Below are positions 46,665-54,231 of a DNA stretch of 64,000 nt, piece after piece; position 1 is the stretch's first letter; every line of letters starts with the position of its first letter. This stretch comes from Candidatus Saccharimonadota bacterium. GTDB lineage: Bacteria; Patescibacteriota; Saccharimonadia; Saccharimonadales; Saccharimonadaceae. The notes beneath the pieces were generated by a model. The model was not told the DNA's origin, did not search any database, and worked only from the letters and a program-made list of their open reading frames with translations. Both the position numbers and the translations under genes were made by a program. The DNA is taken from positions 124,001 through 188,000 of the forward strand of contig JAQBRV010000004.1 of NCBI GenBank assembly GCA_028286285.1, written 5' to 3'.

Positions 46665-47655
46665 CGGCTTCGCCGGTCACGTCGTCGGTCTCGGCGTGCT
46701 TGTTGTGTGCGTGCTCGTGGCGGGATGGCTGATTATAAATCGCCAATACGTTCTCGATCAGCTAACCGTTTGGCAATACCGGCCGTCGAGTGAAGTACAG
46801 ACTATTGCGAGTAACGCCCAGTTGTCCGATCACGGACGATTTTATTTCTATGCTTCCCAGCCAGAGATTGATGGAGCCTCGGCGTTCAACGAACAGTGTC
46901 AAAAGCAGGAAGAACACAGCGCCATCCTTGGCTGCTATACGATGCGTCGCATTTATGTTTACGATGTTGCCAACGACCAGCTGGAGGGTATCAAAGAGGT
47001 TACCGCGGCTCACGAAATGCTTCACGCCGCCTGGGATCGCTTGAGTGATGCTGAAAGAAACCGCATAACACCACTTCTTGAGGCTGCCTATACGAAAGTC
47101 GCTACCGACGAATTCAAGGAGCGGATGGCCTACTATGACCGCACCCAGCCTGGTGAACGTGCCAACGAGCTCCATTCGATTATCGGCACTGAAGTGGCCG
47201 GCCTTGGCACGGAACTCGAACAATATTACGCTCACTATTTCACTAATCGCGCCCAAGTCGTCGCTTTTCATCAGCGCTATCAAAAGGTTTTTAATGATCT
47301 GGATGCTAAAGTAAAAACCCTCCAGGCAGAACTACAGCAGCTCGACAAAGAGGTAAAAGAAAAGATGACAGCCTACGAAAGCCGCCGCGTCCAGCTACAG
47401 CAAATGAATAGTGAGCTACAAGCCCAGTCCGAATCACTCGATCGCTCAGATGCTGCCGCGGTGAGTGCCTATAATGTCCGGGTTAATGAATTCAACGCCG
47501 CTATTACTGCTCTCAAGGCCGATTTCCAGGTGGTTACCGGCATGATCACGGCTTACAACCAAAAAGTAGTTGAATATAACAGTGTCGCCTTCAGTCAGTC
47601 GACCCTACAAAAGAGTATCGATAGCTCCGAAGCACCGATCGCACCATCCATCTAA
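46630..47655 (+). CDS. Membrane-anchored HExxH metallopeptidase-like protein with coiled coil
   Basis: 341 aa, GTG start (AGGAG upstream) inside the end of clpC. One transmembrane anchor (about residues 17-36), an exported domain with TAAHEMLHAAWDRLS (HEMLH at 128-132, the zinc-protease HExxH pattern), and a long coiled coil (about 220-300). Two Cys (QCQKQ, GCYTM) precede the motif. A membrane-tethered extracellular protease is the likeliest reading; the third metal ligand is not identified. Overlap with clpC suggests cotranscription under heat stress. Confidence 0.7.
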   Translation: MESSSPSPTRTNGFAGHVVGLGVLVVCVLVAGWLIINRQYVLDQLTVWQYRPSSEVQTIASNAQLSDHGRFYFYASQPEIDGASAFNEQCQKQEEHSAILGCYTMRRIYVYDVANDQLEGIKEVTAAHEMLHAAWDRLSDAERNRITPLLEAAYTKVATDEFKERMAYYDRTQPGERANELHSIIGTEVAGLGTELEQYYAHYFTNRAQVVAFHQRYQKVFNDLDAKVKTLQAELQQLDKEVKEKMTAYESRRVQLQQMNSELQAQSESLDRSDAAAVSAYNVRVNEFNAAITALKADFQVVTGMITAYNQKVVEYNSVAFSQSTLQKSIDSSEAPIAPSI

Positions 47656-47771
47656 ACCTGAGTCTCAAACTCTCTCCGAAACAGACTAAAAGCGAAACGC
47701 GAGCTATGTTACACTTCAGTGAACATAGCGGAAGTGGTCTGTTGAGCGAGGGGGTTTGAGAGACTCAGGTT
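47655..47771. repeat. Long imperfect inverted repeat / structured RNA candidate
   Basis: AACCTGAGTCTC (47655-47666) pairs with GAGACTCAGGTT (47760-47771). Inside, AAAC/GTTT and AACAGAC/GTCTGTT continue the helix, and GCTATGTT...AACATAGC forms the tip. Nearly the whole 117 nt folds as one hairpin. There is no T-run on either side, so it is not a plain terminator. It lies directly after the stop of the HExxH gene. Confidence 0.55.
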
Positions 47772-47786
47772 CTAAATTTTCGAGAC

Positions 47787-47817
47787 TTGACGGCCTAAGC
47801 ATAAGCGGGTGTATACT
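47787..47817 (+). promoter_or_regulatory. Possible promoter of the 48036 gene
   Basis: TTGACG (47787-47792) and TATACT (47812-47817) with a long 19-nt spacer containing AAGCATAAGCG, a string also found near the -10 at 418-423 and 17601. The transcript would have a leader of about 210 nt. Confidence 0.4.
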
Positions 47818-47823
47818 AAGAAC

Positions 47824-48035
47824 AGCTATGTAGGTACTGGCGTATGCCTTTCCACTTACAAGCTTATAAGTACATGGCGTCCCTAAAAAGACGTACATAT
47901 TCACACGTTAGAGCGATAAACAGAGTATTTGAATGGTTGATTACTCCTTTTCGTGACTGACTTTACTCCAAAATCCATTCGCTAATCAATTAAGAATTAG
48001 CCTTTTGCCGTTTACGGTGAGAGCTGGGAGTGAAT
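47824..48035 (+). other. Long untranslated leader, no gene seen
   Basis: About 210 nt between the promoter and the ATG at 48036. It contains small inverted repeats (ACTTA...TAAGT around 47859-47873; GCGTC...GACG around 47879-47893) but no reading frame with a ribosome site. A structured leader or a small RNA is possible; no known riboswitch is recognised. Confidence 0.3.
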
Positions 48036-48287
48036 ATGAGAAACACAATAATTAACAAACAAGTACATGTCACCGCAATGGGGTTCAAAAAGAACTTGGT
48101 TGCGTATCCACGACAGATGGAGTTCGAGGGAACCACCTACGACTTCATCGATGCAGGGCTCAGCTGCGTGATTCGCCACGGCGAACGCATCGCACAAATA
48201 CTGACTCTGACCGATGGATATACGGATTTCAAAATGCGTAGTGATAATCGCGGAGGTGTCTGGACGCTGCTCAGTATGAGCGCGTAA
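48036..48287 (+). CDS. Small protein of unknown function
   Basis: 83 aa from ATG 48036 with GGGAG 5 nt upstream. Soluble, mixed composition, with FEGTTYDFIDAGLSCVIRHG in the middle; not recognised. It has its own promoter, a long leader and a terminator, so it is a single-gene unit. Confidence 0.6.
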   Translation: MRNTIINKQVHVTAMGFKKNLVAYPRQMEFEGTTYDFIDAGLSCVIRHGERIAQILTLTDGYTDFKMRSDNRGGVWTLLSMSA

Positions 48288-48307
48288 CCACCCTCCGGTA
48301 GAAGAAT

Positions 48308-48334
48308 GGCACCCGTTATGGGTGTTATTTTTTT
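48308..48334 (+). terminator. Intrinsic terminator
   Basis: CACCC-GTTAT-GGGTG followed by TTATTTTTTT. Confidence 0.85.
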
Positions 48335-48402
48335 ACCTGACTACAGCTAAATCTCAGAGATCATTGGGATACTAAAAAGAGTAACAAGGGGGAAGAAACT
48401 GC

Positions 48403-48648
48403 ATGATACAAGACAATAATGATCTACAGCTTCACGGCTACCAAGACGATATTGATGCGAGTGATACGGCGACCGATCCAGTTATGGATGAACGCGATGA
48501 CGATCCCGTGAAAGCTTTTGGGGTGCCAGCCCGAAAATTCAAAGAAGAGTTAGATAAAATTGATCTTGACGATGAAGATTCTGAAGACGCCCGTGAGCGT
48601 ATCGAAGATCTGGATGAAGACCCCGACCAAGAAAGCCTCGCTACTTAG
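48403..48648 (+). CDS. Small acidic protein of unknown function
   Basis: 81 aa, extremely rich in Asp and Glu (VMDERDDDP, KIDLDDEDSEDARERIEDLD), likely disordered. Ribosome site AAGGGGGA upstream; GATACT at about 48367-48372 may be the -10. No family recognised. Convergent with the aldo/keto reductase. Confidence 0.6.
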   Translation: MIQDNNDLQLHGYQDDIDASDTATDPVMDERDDDPVKAFGVPARKFKEELDKIDLDDEDSEDARERIEDLDEDPDQESLAT

Positions 48649-48689
48649 CCAAGACCAAGTCTAACGGCAAGCTGTACCAAACTGGCTCT

Positions 48690-49532
48690 TCAGCTGCTGT
48701 TGAGAGTATTAGGGTCAGGGCCAAGCCTCTTGCCGGTTTCCAAGCTATCAATTATCGCCATTTCTTCCTCGCTGAGTTCAAAGTCGAAAACATCGATATT
48801 CTCCTTGATTCTCTCGGCATGAACCGATTTGGGAATCACCACCAGATCATGCTGAAGATGCCAGCGAATCACCACTTGTGCAGATGATTTATTGTGCACT
48901 TTAGCAACGGCTGCGAGCTTTTTATTGCCGAGCAGGTCGCCCTTGCTGCCAAGCGGACTCCACGATTCGATCTGAATACCGTGGGTTTTGCCGTACTCAC
49001 GCAGCTCGTGCTCCGGGAAGAACGGATGGAGCTCAATTTGATTCACTGCCGGTGTTATACTACTATGCTGCGCCAGTACCTCGAGGTGGGGAATCTGAAA
49101 ATTGCTGACGCCGATGGCTCGTGCCGTACCTTCTTTATATAGCTCTTCGAATATCTGCCACGTTTCGACGTAGAGGCCTTTTGCCGGCATCGGCCAGTGG
49201 ATTAAATAGAGGTCAACATAGTCGAATCCGAGCTTTTTGAGGCTTGTCTCGAAAGCTCCACGGACTTTGTCGCGGTCTTGGTCACTATTCCATAGTTTCG
49301 TCGTCACGAAGATCTCTTCGCGGGGAATACCACTGGCACGGATAGCATTACCGACACCGGTCTCGTTGCCGTATACGGCCGCTGTGTCGATCAGGCGATA
49401 GCCAGCTTCCAGTGCGGCCGAGACCGCTTCTTCGACTTCGTCACCGTCCCGGGTTTGCCAGACACCGAGCCCGAGCTGTGGCATCGCCACGCCGTTATTC
49501 AAAGTAACAAACGGGGATTTATGATTCGTCAT
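48690..49532 (-). CDS. Aldo/keto reductase
   Basis: NAD(P)H-dependent reductase of carbonyl compounds, (beta/alpha)8 barrel. 280 aa, resembling 2,5-diketogluconate reductases. Catalytic tetrad: Asp in RLIDTAAVYGNE, Tyr in the same stretch, Lys in VTTKLWN and His in LIHWPMP. Cofactor motif IPKSVHAERIKEN. Ribosome site AGGAGGG; minus-strand TATAAT at 49566-49571. The physiological substrate is unknown. Confidence 0.9.
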   Translation of the reverse strand: MTNHKSPFVTLNNGVAMPQLGLGVWQTRDGDEVEEAVSAALEAGYRLIDTAAVYGNETGVGNAIRASGIPREEIFVTTKLWNSDQDRDKVRGAFETSLKKLGFDYVDLYLIHWPMPAKGLYVETWQIFEELYKEGTARAIGVSNFQIPHLEVLAQHSSITPAVNQIELHPFFPEHELREYGKTHGIQIESWSPLGSKGDLLGNKKLAAVAKVHNKSSAQVVIRWHLQHDLVVIPKSVHAERIKENIDVFDFELSEEEMAIIDSLETGKRLGPDPNTLNSS

Positions 49533-49636
49533 ACCACCCTCCTTTCTTCATTACTGTCTCTTTCTATTATACGCGCATTTGCTCGGTGAAAATATGTTCA
49601 CTGCTTTTGCTGACACACGCGCCCATAGTAAGTACT

Positions 49637-50371
49637 ATGAAGAAACCATTTACACATTTTGACCTCCCAAAACAACATTTAGTTGGCGACCACTACGTCC
49701 CAGCCCGCGCTCGTCACGCTGACGAAATCGAGCGTCGCCGGTCGCTACCGTGTGGCACGGTGCTACTCGAACAGCAACGTGACGGCCTAGCGATCGCTCA
49801 TCATATCGCTGAACATGTCGACGATGACCGCGATCTTCAGTATGTCAGTGATATGCTCGCCGCCAGTGCACTGAATGCCAGCTGGTATGGCTTTGCCCAG
49901 CACGCGCCAGTGATGCGTCGACGGCTGTATTTACCGGAATTGGCGAGTGACGACAACGAATGGCGTGAAACGCGCTCCGGGCTGCTTGCCAAAGTCAGGC
50001 AAGGCCTGGCTGAAACAGCCGAACTAGCCGGTGCTGTTACGGCGGCGAAGGTCGGTGGTTACGAAACCAAACGCCAATCGTTTGAGCTTGGCCGTTTACT
50101 CGGCAACAATGCACTCAGAGCAGGCTGCGTTACCATCGGCAATGCTACCTATGGACTGAACGCATATGAGGCTCAATTAGCGGCACGCGATCAAAGCCTC
50201 GTCATGCTGGAACGATCTCGGACACTCACCAGTGAAGTCGGCGTCAACGTTTCCATTGCTCAGCTCGCCGATCGAGATAGTCCATTGTCGGTTCACGTGC
50301 GTCGCACTGCGCCAGACGGCGTCTACAACGCTCTGGAAGAGGCAATTGAGGAGCAGTCGTATGCCGCTTAA
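49637..50371 (+). CDS. Protein of unknown function
   Basis: 244 aa from ATG 49637; the frame extends to 49586, but CATAGT (49624-49629) 7 nt before this ATG suggests a leaderless start and there is no ribosome site. Soluble, helical, Arg/His/Glu-rich (PARARHADEIERRRSL, HHIAEHVDDDRD). No family recognised. Its last 4 nt overlap the end of the convergent Nudix/wHTH gene. Confidence 0.6.
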   Translation: MKKPFTHFDLPKQHLVGDHYVPARARHADEIERRRSLPCGTVLLEQQRDGLAIAHHIAEHVDDDRDLQYVSDMLAASALNASWYGFAQHAPVMRRRLYLPELASDDNEWRETRSGLLAKVRQGLAETAELAGAVTAAKVGGYETKRQSFELGRLLGNNALRAGCVTIGNATYGLNAYEAQLAARDQSLVMLERSRTLTSEVGVNVSIAQLADRDSPLSVHVRRTAPDGVYNALEEAIEEQSYAA

Positions 50372-51036
50372 AGCTGGAACGTCGCTTCAGCAAATGTGCC
50401 CGCCGGAGCTGCGCACATTTTGTGAAGTATTTGCATGTTCGGTAGCATATCCGCTGCCGCAAAGTCCGGAGCGCTATCCCAGTAATATTCCGCTGCTTCA
50501 CTGCTTTGGTGAACTTCTCCCTGAATATCAGTGCATTTCAGCAGCGTAAAGTGGATAAAGCTTTCCAGCTCCTCACCGCGGTACACGCGGAAACAGCCGT
50601 GGCCATGAACTGAAAACTCACCCTCGAGTCCTGTTTTGTCACGGCATTCTTGCCGAGCAGTAGTCACCACATCGTGGTCGGCCACTGGTTGGGCTTGCAT
50701 GAAGCCGGTTAGGCCTAGTAGCGGATGAGTCTGGCGACGGTACAGTAGCCACGCACCGTCTTCTTGACGTTGGATGGCGAGTAGCAGGATGGAATAGGCA
50801 CGGTCGATCATGCGACTTTGTTTTTTTAGCGCACCTTTGCCAACGCGGCGACCCTCTGGTGTCAGAGCGTATTCGCCTGAGTCGGTTTTGATGACCAGCC
50901 CAGCGCTGACGACTTTTTTCAGGTGATAGGTAAATAATTTACTATCGATATCATCCGGCTTCAATTCACTAAAGCGTATACTGTCGGCAAAGGCTAACTG
51001 GTAGACGGTAGTTCGTTGAATGTGATGATCGAGCAT
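50368..51036 (-). CDS. Winged-helix protein with a degenerate Nudix domain
   Basis: 222 aa. Residues about 1-70 form a winged-helix DNA-binding domain (KLFTYHLKKVVSAGLVIK, YALTPEGRRVG). Residues about 80-200 are Nudix-like, but the Nudix box reads TTARQECRDKTGLEG: the REuxEE core is QE..DK, so key Glu residues are missing and hydrolysis is unlikely. Perhaps a metabolite-sensing regulator like NrtR with reversed domain order (inference). Minus-strand TATACT (51043-51048) lies 6 nt before the ATG: leaderless. Confidence 0.7.
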   Translation of the reverse strand: MLDHHIQRTTVYQLAFADSIRFSELKPDDIDSKLFTYHLKKVVSAGLVIKTDSGEYALTPEGRRVGKGALKKQSRMIDRAYSILLLAIQRQEDGAWLLYRRQTHPLLGLTGFMQAQPVADHDVVTTARQECRDKTGLEGEFSVHGHGCFRVYRGEELESFIHFTLLKCTDIQGEVHQSSEAAEYYWDSAPDFAAADMLPNMQILHKMCAAPAGTFAEATFQL

Positions 51037-51054
51037 AGCCCTAGTATAGCAAGT

Positions 51055-52047
51055 CTAGGTCGTCGACGTACTTCGTTCCCAGCTAAACTCTGAGTGACCG
51101 AAGTGGCCATAGCGGGCAGTGGCTTCGTAGATCGGTTTTTGGAGGTCGAGCCACGATACAATGCCACGAGGCGACAGGTCATACCCAGTAATAACTTCCT
51201 GGACACCATCGACCACGACCGTTGCTTCCAGTGGCTGATCGAAGCCGATAGCGTAGGCCAGATAGACATAGATATTGTGGGCCTTGCGTTTTTTGAGGTA
51301 ATCAATCGCGATCGCCCGGGCAGCATAGGCGGCCGAACGGTCAACTTTGCTGGCGTCCTTGCCACTGAACGCACCGCCACCGATCGGAATGTGTGGTCCG
51401 TAGTTATCGACGATCAATTTACGGCCGGTCAGGCCGGCGTCGGCTTCAAAGCCACCGACTTGCCAGTCACCGGCAGGGTTAACATGAAACGCAGGTTCGT
51501 CATTGTAGGTTGCGAGTGGTTCTGTTTTGAGCCATTCTTTGACTCGAGCGAGTAGCTCGTCGTGTGGGGCGTGTTGAAAACTAGCGACGAGCGAGACGAT
51601 TTGTTTATCCTTGAGTGTCACTTGGGTTTTGCCGTCGTGTGGCCATGTTTCGTACAGGTATTGGTTCAGTCGTCGCGACAGCACGGTTTCAAGCGGCAGT
51701 AGCTCGTCGGTTTCGTCACAGGCGTAGCCGACCATAATTCCTTGGTCGCCCGCGCCACCCGTGTCCACACCATGGGCTATTTCTGGGCTCTGAGCAGCGA
51801 TATGCTCGATAACAGTCACCTCATCCCCGGCAATGCGTTTGACGATCGCCGTAACGTCGATATCGGTGGCATGCGACGTGACTTCGCCAGTCACAAACAC
51901 CGTACCGTGGCCGCCAGCCACATCAATAGCCACTCGCGCCGCAGGATCTTGAGTCAGATGGGCGTCCAGTAGCGCGTCGGATATTTGGTCGCACAGTTTG
52001 TCGGGGTGTTTTGGTGACACGCTTTCAGCTGTTCGATAATTTGACAT
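51055..52047 (-). CDS. metK: S-adenosylmethionine synthetase
   Basis: Makes SAM from methionine and ATP. 330 aa, shorter than the usual 380-400. Visible: SVSPKHPDKLCDQISDALLD, GHGTVFVTGEV, GAGDQGIMVGYACDET, the P-loop-like IGGGAFSGKDASKVDRSAAY, and a C-terminal RYGHFGHSEFSWER. Ribosome site AAGGAG 8 nt before ATG. Controlled by the SAM-I riboswitch upstream. Separated from the Nudix/wHTH gene by that gene's own promoter. Confidence 0.94.
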   Translation of the reverse strand: MSNYRTAESVSPKHPDKLCDQISDALLDAHLTQDPAARVAIDVAGGHGTVFVTGEVTSHATDIDVTAIVKRIAGDEVTVIEHIAAQSPEIAHGVDTGGAGDQGIMVGYACDETDELLPLETVLSRRLNQYLYETWPHDGKTQVTLKDKQIVSLVASFQHAPHDELLARVKEWLKTEPLATYNDEPAFHVNPAGDWQVGGFEADAGLTGRKLIVDNYGPHIPIGGGAFSGKDASKVDRSAAYAARAIAIDYLKKRKAHNIYVYLAYAIGFDQPLEATVVVDGVQEVITGYDLSPRGIVSWLDLQKPIYEATARYGHFGHSEFSWERSTSTT

Positions 52048-52110
52048 AAAAATAACTCCTTTTGTATCTTTCCGCCATCAGCAGAAGAACAAGGAGCTTA
52101 TGAGGCTTAT
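52048..52110 (-). promoter_or_regulatory. Expression platform of the metK riboswitch
   Basis: On the minus strand CTCCTTGT (plus 52089-52096) can pair with ACAAAAGGAG, the ribosome site (plus 52056-52065). SAM binding would then expose or hide this anti-ribosome-site strand. No terminator is seen, which points to control of translation. Confidence 0.55.
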
Positions 52111-52220
52111 TATCTTCCCGCTAAGGGCTAGAAGTGGCACCATGTCCGCGTTATCTTTGTAGATAAGAAGCTGGTTGCCGGCAGGTCGTTGAGCTAGATC
52201 TCTCGCTGCACTCTTGATAC
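52111..52220 (-). promoter_or_regulatory. SAM-I (S-box) riboswitch
   Basis: The minus-strand leader of metK carries the S-box core in order: TATCAAGAG at its 5' end, GAGAGA, GCCGGCAACC in the middle and GGTGCCACTTCTAGC near the 3' end, closed by TATC/GATA. These are the conserved blocks of SAM-I aptamers. Its place before metK fits feedback by the gene's product. Confidence 0.85.
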
Positions 52221-52244
52221 GTTTAATTTGTAATGTACCGTCGT

Positions 52245-52253
52245 AGTATACCA
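52245..52253 (-). promoter_or_regulatory. Promoter of the metK riboswitch transcript
   Basis: Minus strand TGGTATACT, an extended -10, about 25 nt before the aptamer. It is divergent from the leaderless TATACT at 52271-52276, 20 bp away. Confidence 0.6.
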
Positions 52254-52282
52254 TGCGATGTTTCGTAGCGTATACTAAACAC

Positions 52283-54028
52283 ATGAAACGTCTGTTTGCC
52301 TGTCTCGTCGGTGCGGTTATAGCTCTGAGTATAGCTTCTTCGACAGCTTGGGCGGGGGTTAATGACTTTACGATTAGTCGATTTGAGGCGGATTACTATC
52401 TGTCAAAAGATAATGGCAATCGATCAACGCTAAAGACAGTCGAAAAGATAACGGCCGAATTCCCGCAGTTTGACCAAAATCACGGCCTTGAACGAGCAAT
52501 CCCACAGAGCTACGACGGTCATTCGACGCACGTCGATATCTTATCCGTTGTCGACCAAACTGGGGCAATACTGAACTACAGCACTTCTATAAGCAACGAC
52601 AATCTTGTCCTAAGGATTGGCGACGCCGACACCTATGTTCATGGTAGCCAAACGTACGTCATTACCTATCAGCAACGTGACGTGACGCGCTTTTTTGCTG
52701 ATACCAAAAGCGATGAATTTTATTGGGACACCAACGGCACGCAGTGGGCAGTGCCAATTCAAAATCTGACCGTGCGACTGCATGTCGCAGATAAACTTGC
52801 TGGTTCACTCACGGGTACGTCGGCGTGCTATGTCGGCTCCTTCGGTTCGACAGATTTATGCCAGCTCACAAAGAACGGCACGACCTTTCAAGCCACAGCC
52901 ACGCAGCTCTTGCCGTACCAGAACCTCACGATTGCTGTCGGCTTCAATCCAAATACATTCGCCGCCTATCAGCCGTCGTTTCTTGAGCGAGTAGCTAGTT
53001 TCTACGGGACATTACTAGTTCTCACGAGCCTCGTCACTCCGATTATCATCATCTGGCTGGGTATACGATGGTCACGGTGGTCAAATCGCAAAAAAGAGCT
53101 GGGCACGATCGTGCCAGAGTATTTACCACCCAAAGACACCAGTGTGACGACATCGTCGAGCATCGTGAGCATACCGCTCGGTGTGTTTACGGCTCAGCTG
53201 CTCGATTTTGCCGTGCGCCACTACATCAAAATATACGAGACGAAGCCCAAGAAAGGGTGGTCAAAAGCCCAGTATGATATCGAGATCATCCGCGACATCA
53301 CCGACCTACTACCCGAAGAACAAGAGTTATTTAAAGATATTTTCGGTAATACGGCAGTTGGCCAGCGGCTCTCGCTTAAAAGCCTGCAAAATAACACGAC
53401 AGTCTACACGCGTATGAGTAACAATGACAAAAAGCTCAAAAAACTTGTTCGTGGCGACTATGGCCTGCGGACAAAGAGTGAGCAAAAATCCGCTTGGTTC
53501 AAAAAAACCGGCTGGATTCTACTTGTTCTATCTATCATCATGCTCAGTCCCGGCTTATTTATTGCGGCACTCTTCGCATTTCTCTGTGCCTACACCCTCT
53601 GGCCACTGACCGACAAAGGTCTTGCCCTGCGTCGCTATCTCGATGGCCTCAAGATGTATATCAAGGTCGCTGAAACAGACCGTCTCAAGATGCTCCAGAG
53701 CCCCGAAGGCGCCCAAAAGGTCAAAGTGTCTGCCGATGATCCGGCTCAACTCGTCAAACTGTACGAGCGGGTTTTGCCGTATGCCGTCTTGTTCGGCGAA
53801 GAGAAGGAGTGGAACAAGCAGATCGGCTCATACTACGAGTCGGCTGGCACCAGTCCGGATTGGTATAGTGGCAACGCGGTTTTCAACGCCGCCGTCTTTA
53901 GCTCGGCGATGAGTAGCTTTTCAAGCTCCGCTAGCTATACCTCAGCCAGTAGCTCATCGTCAGGTGGTTCATCTGGCGGTGGCTCTTCTGGTGGCGGGGG
54001 TGGTGGCGGAGGTGGGGGAGGCTGGTAG
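52283..54028 (+). CDS. DUF2207 membrane protein with Gly/Ser-rich tail
   Basis: 581 aa. Signal peptide (MKRLFACLVGAVIALS, cleavage near AWA), an exported beta-rich DUF2207 domain (about residues 27-240), a transmembrane helix (LVLTSLVTPIIIIWLGI), a cytoplasmic domain, a hydrophobic pair (about 410-450), and a tail of Ser and Gly repeats ending in GGW. Function of the family is unknown. ATG 52283 chosen because TATACT (52271-52276) ends 6 nt before it: leaderless. Followed by a terminator. Confidence 0.85.
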   Translation: MKRLFACLVGAVIALSIASSTAWAGVNDFTISRFEADYYLSKDNGNRSTLKTVEKITAEFPQFDQNHGLERAIPQSYDGHSTHVDILSVVDQTGAILNYSTSISNDNLVLRIGDADTYVHGSQTYVITYQQRDVTRFFADTKSDEFYWDTNGTQWAVPIQNLTVRLHVADKLAGSLTGTSACYVGSFGSTDLCQLTKNGTTFQATATQLLPYQNLTIAVGFNPNTFAAYQPSFLERVASFYGTLLVLTSLVTPIIIIWLGIRWSRWSNRKKELGTIVPEYLPPKDTSVTTSSSIVSIPLGVFTAQLLDFAVRHYIKIYETKPKKGWSKAQYDIEIIRDITDLLPEEQELFKDIFGNTAVGQRLSLKSLQNNTTVYTRMSNNDKKLKKLVRGDYGLRTKSEQKSAWFKKTGWILLVLSIIMLSPGLFIAALFAFLCAYTLWPLTDKGLALRRYLDGLKMYIKVAETDRLKMLQSPEGAQKVKVSADDPAQLVKLYERVLPYAVLFGEEKEWNKQIGSYYESAGTSPDWYSGNAVFNAAVFSSAMSSFSSSASYTSASSSSSGGSSGGGSSGGGGGGGGGGGW

Positions 54029-54050
54029 CCACGAAATCCCACGTATAAGA

Positions 54051-54078
54051 AACACCCCGCATGTACGGGGTGTTTTGG
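54051..54078 (+). terminator. Intrinsic terminator of the DUF2207 gene
   Basis: AACACCCCG-CATGTA-CGGGGTGTT, 9-bp perfect stem, followed by TT. Confidence 0.82.
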
Positions 54079-54095
54079 TAGGAGCGAGTGGGCGG

Positions 54096-54155
54096 CTATT
54101 CTTTAGCTTTTTTTGGTTTTTTCACCGCTTTGCGTTTATCTTGACCTTTTGACAT
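54096..54155 (-). CDS. Very small basic peptide (19 aa)
   Basis: Reads MSKGQDKRKAVKKPKKAKE and stops. GAAAGGA precedes the ATG by 7 nt, and TTGATA-18-TATATT lies upstream on the same strand, so it has both a promoter and a ribosome site. Nine of 19 residues are Lys or Arg; nucleic-acid or ribosome binding is conceivable. Too short for the usual gene callers. Confidence 0.5.
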   Translation of the reverse strand: MSKGQDKRKAVKKPKKAKE

Positions 54156-54231
54156 AGAACTATCCTTTCGTAATATAAATTGACAATGATTCAGCTATCA
54201 ATAGTATACACCCCCATACACCAATTCGCTC

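Noticed and set aside
52078-52284. 68-codon minus-strand frame upstream of metK
   Set aside because: It covers the SAM-I riboswitch; the conserved aptamer blocks explain the sequence and there is no ribosome site.
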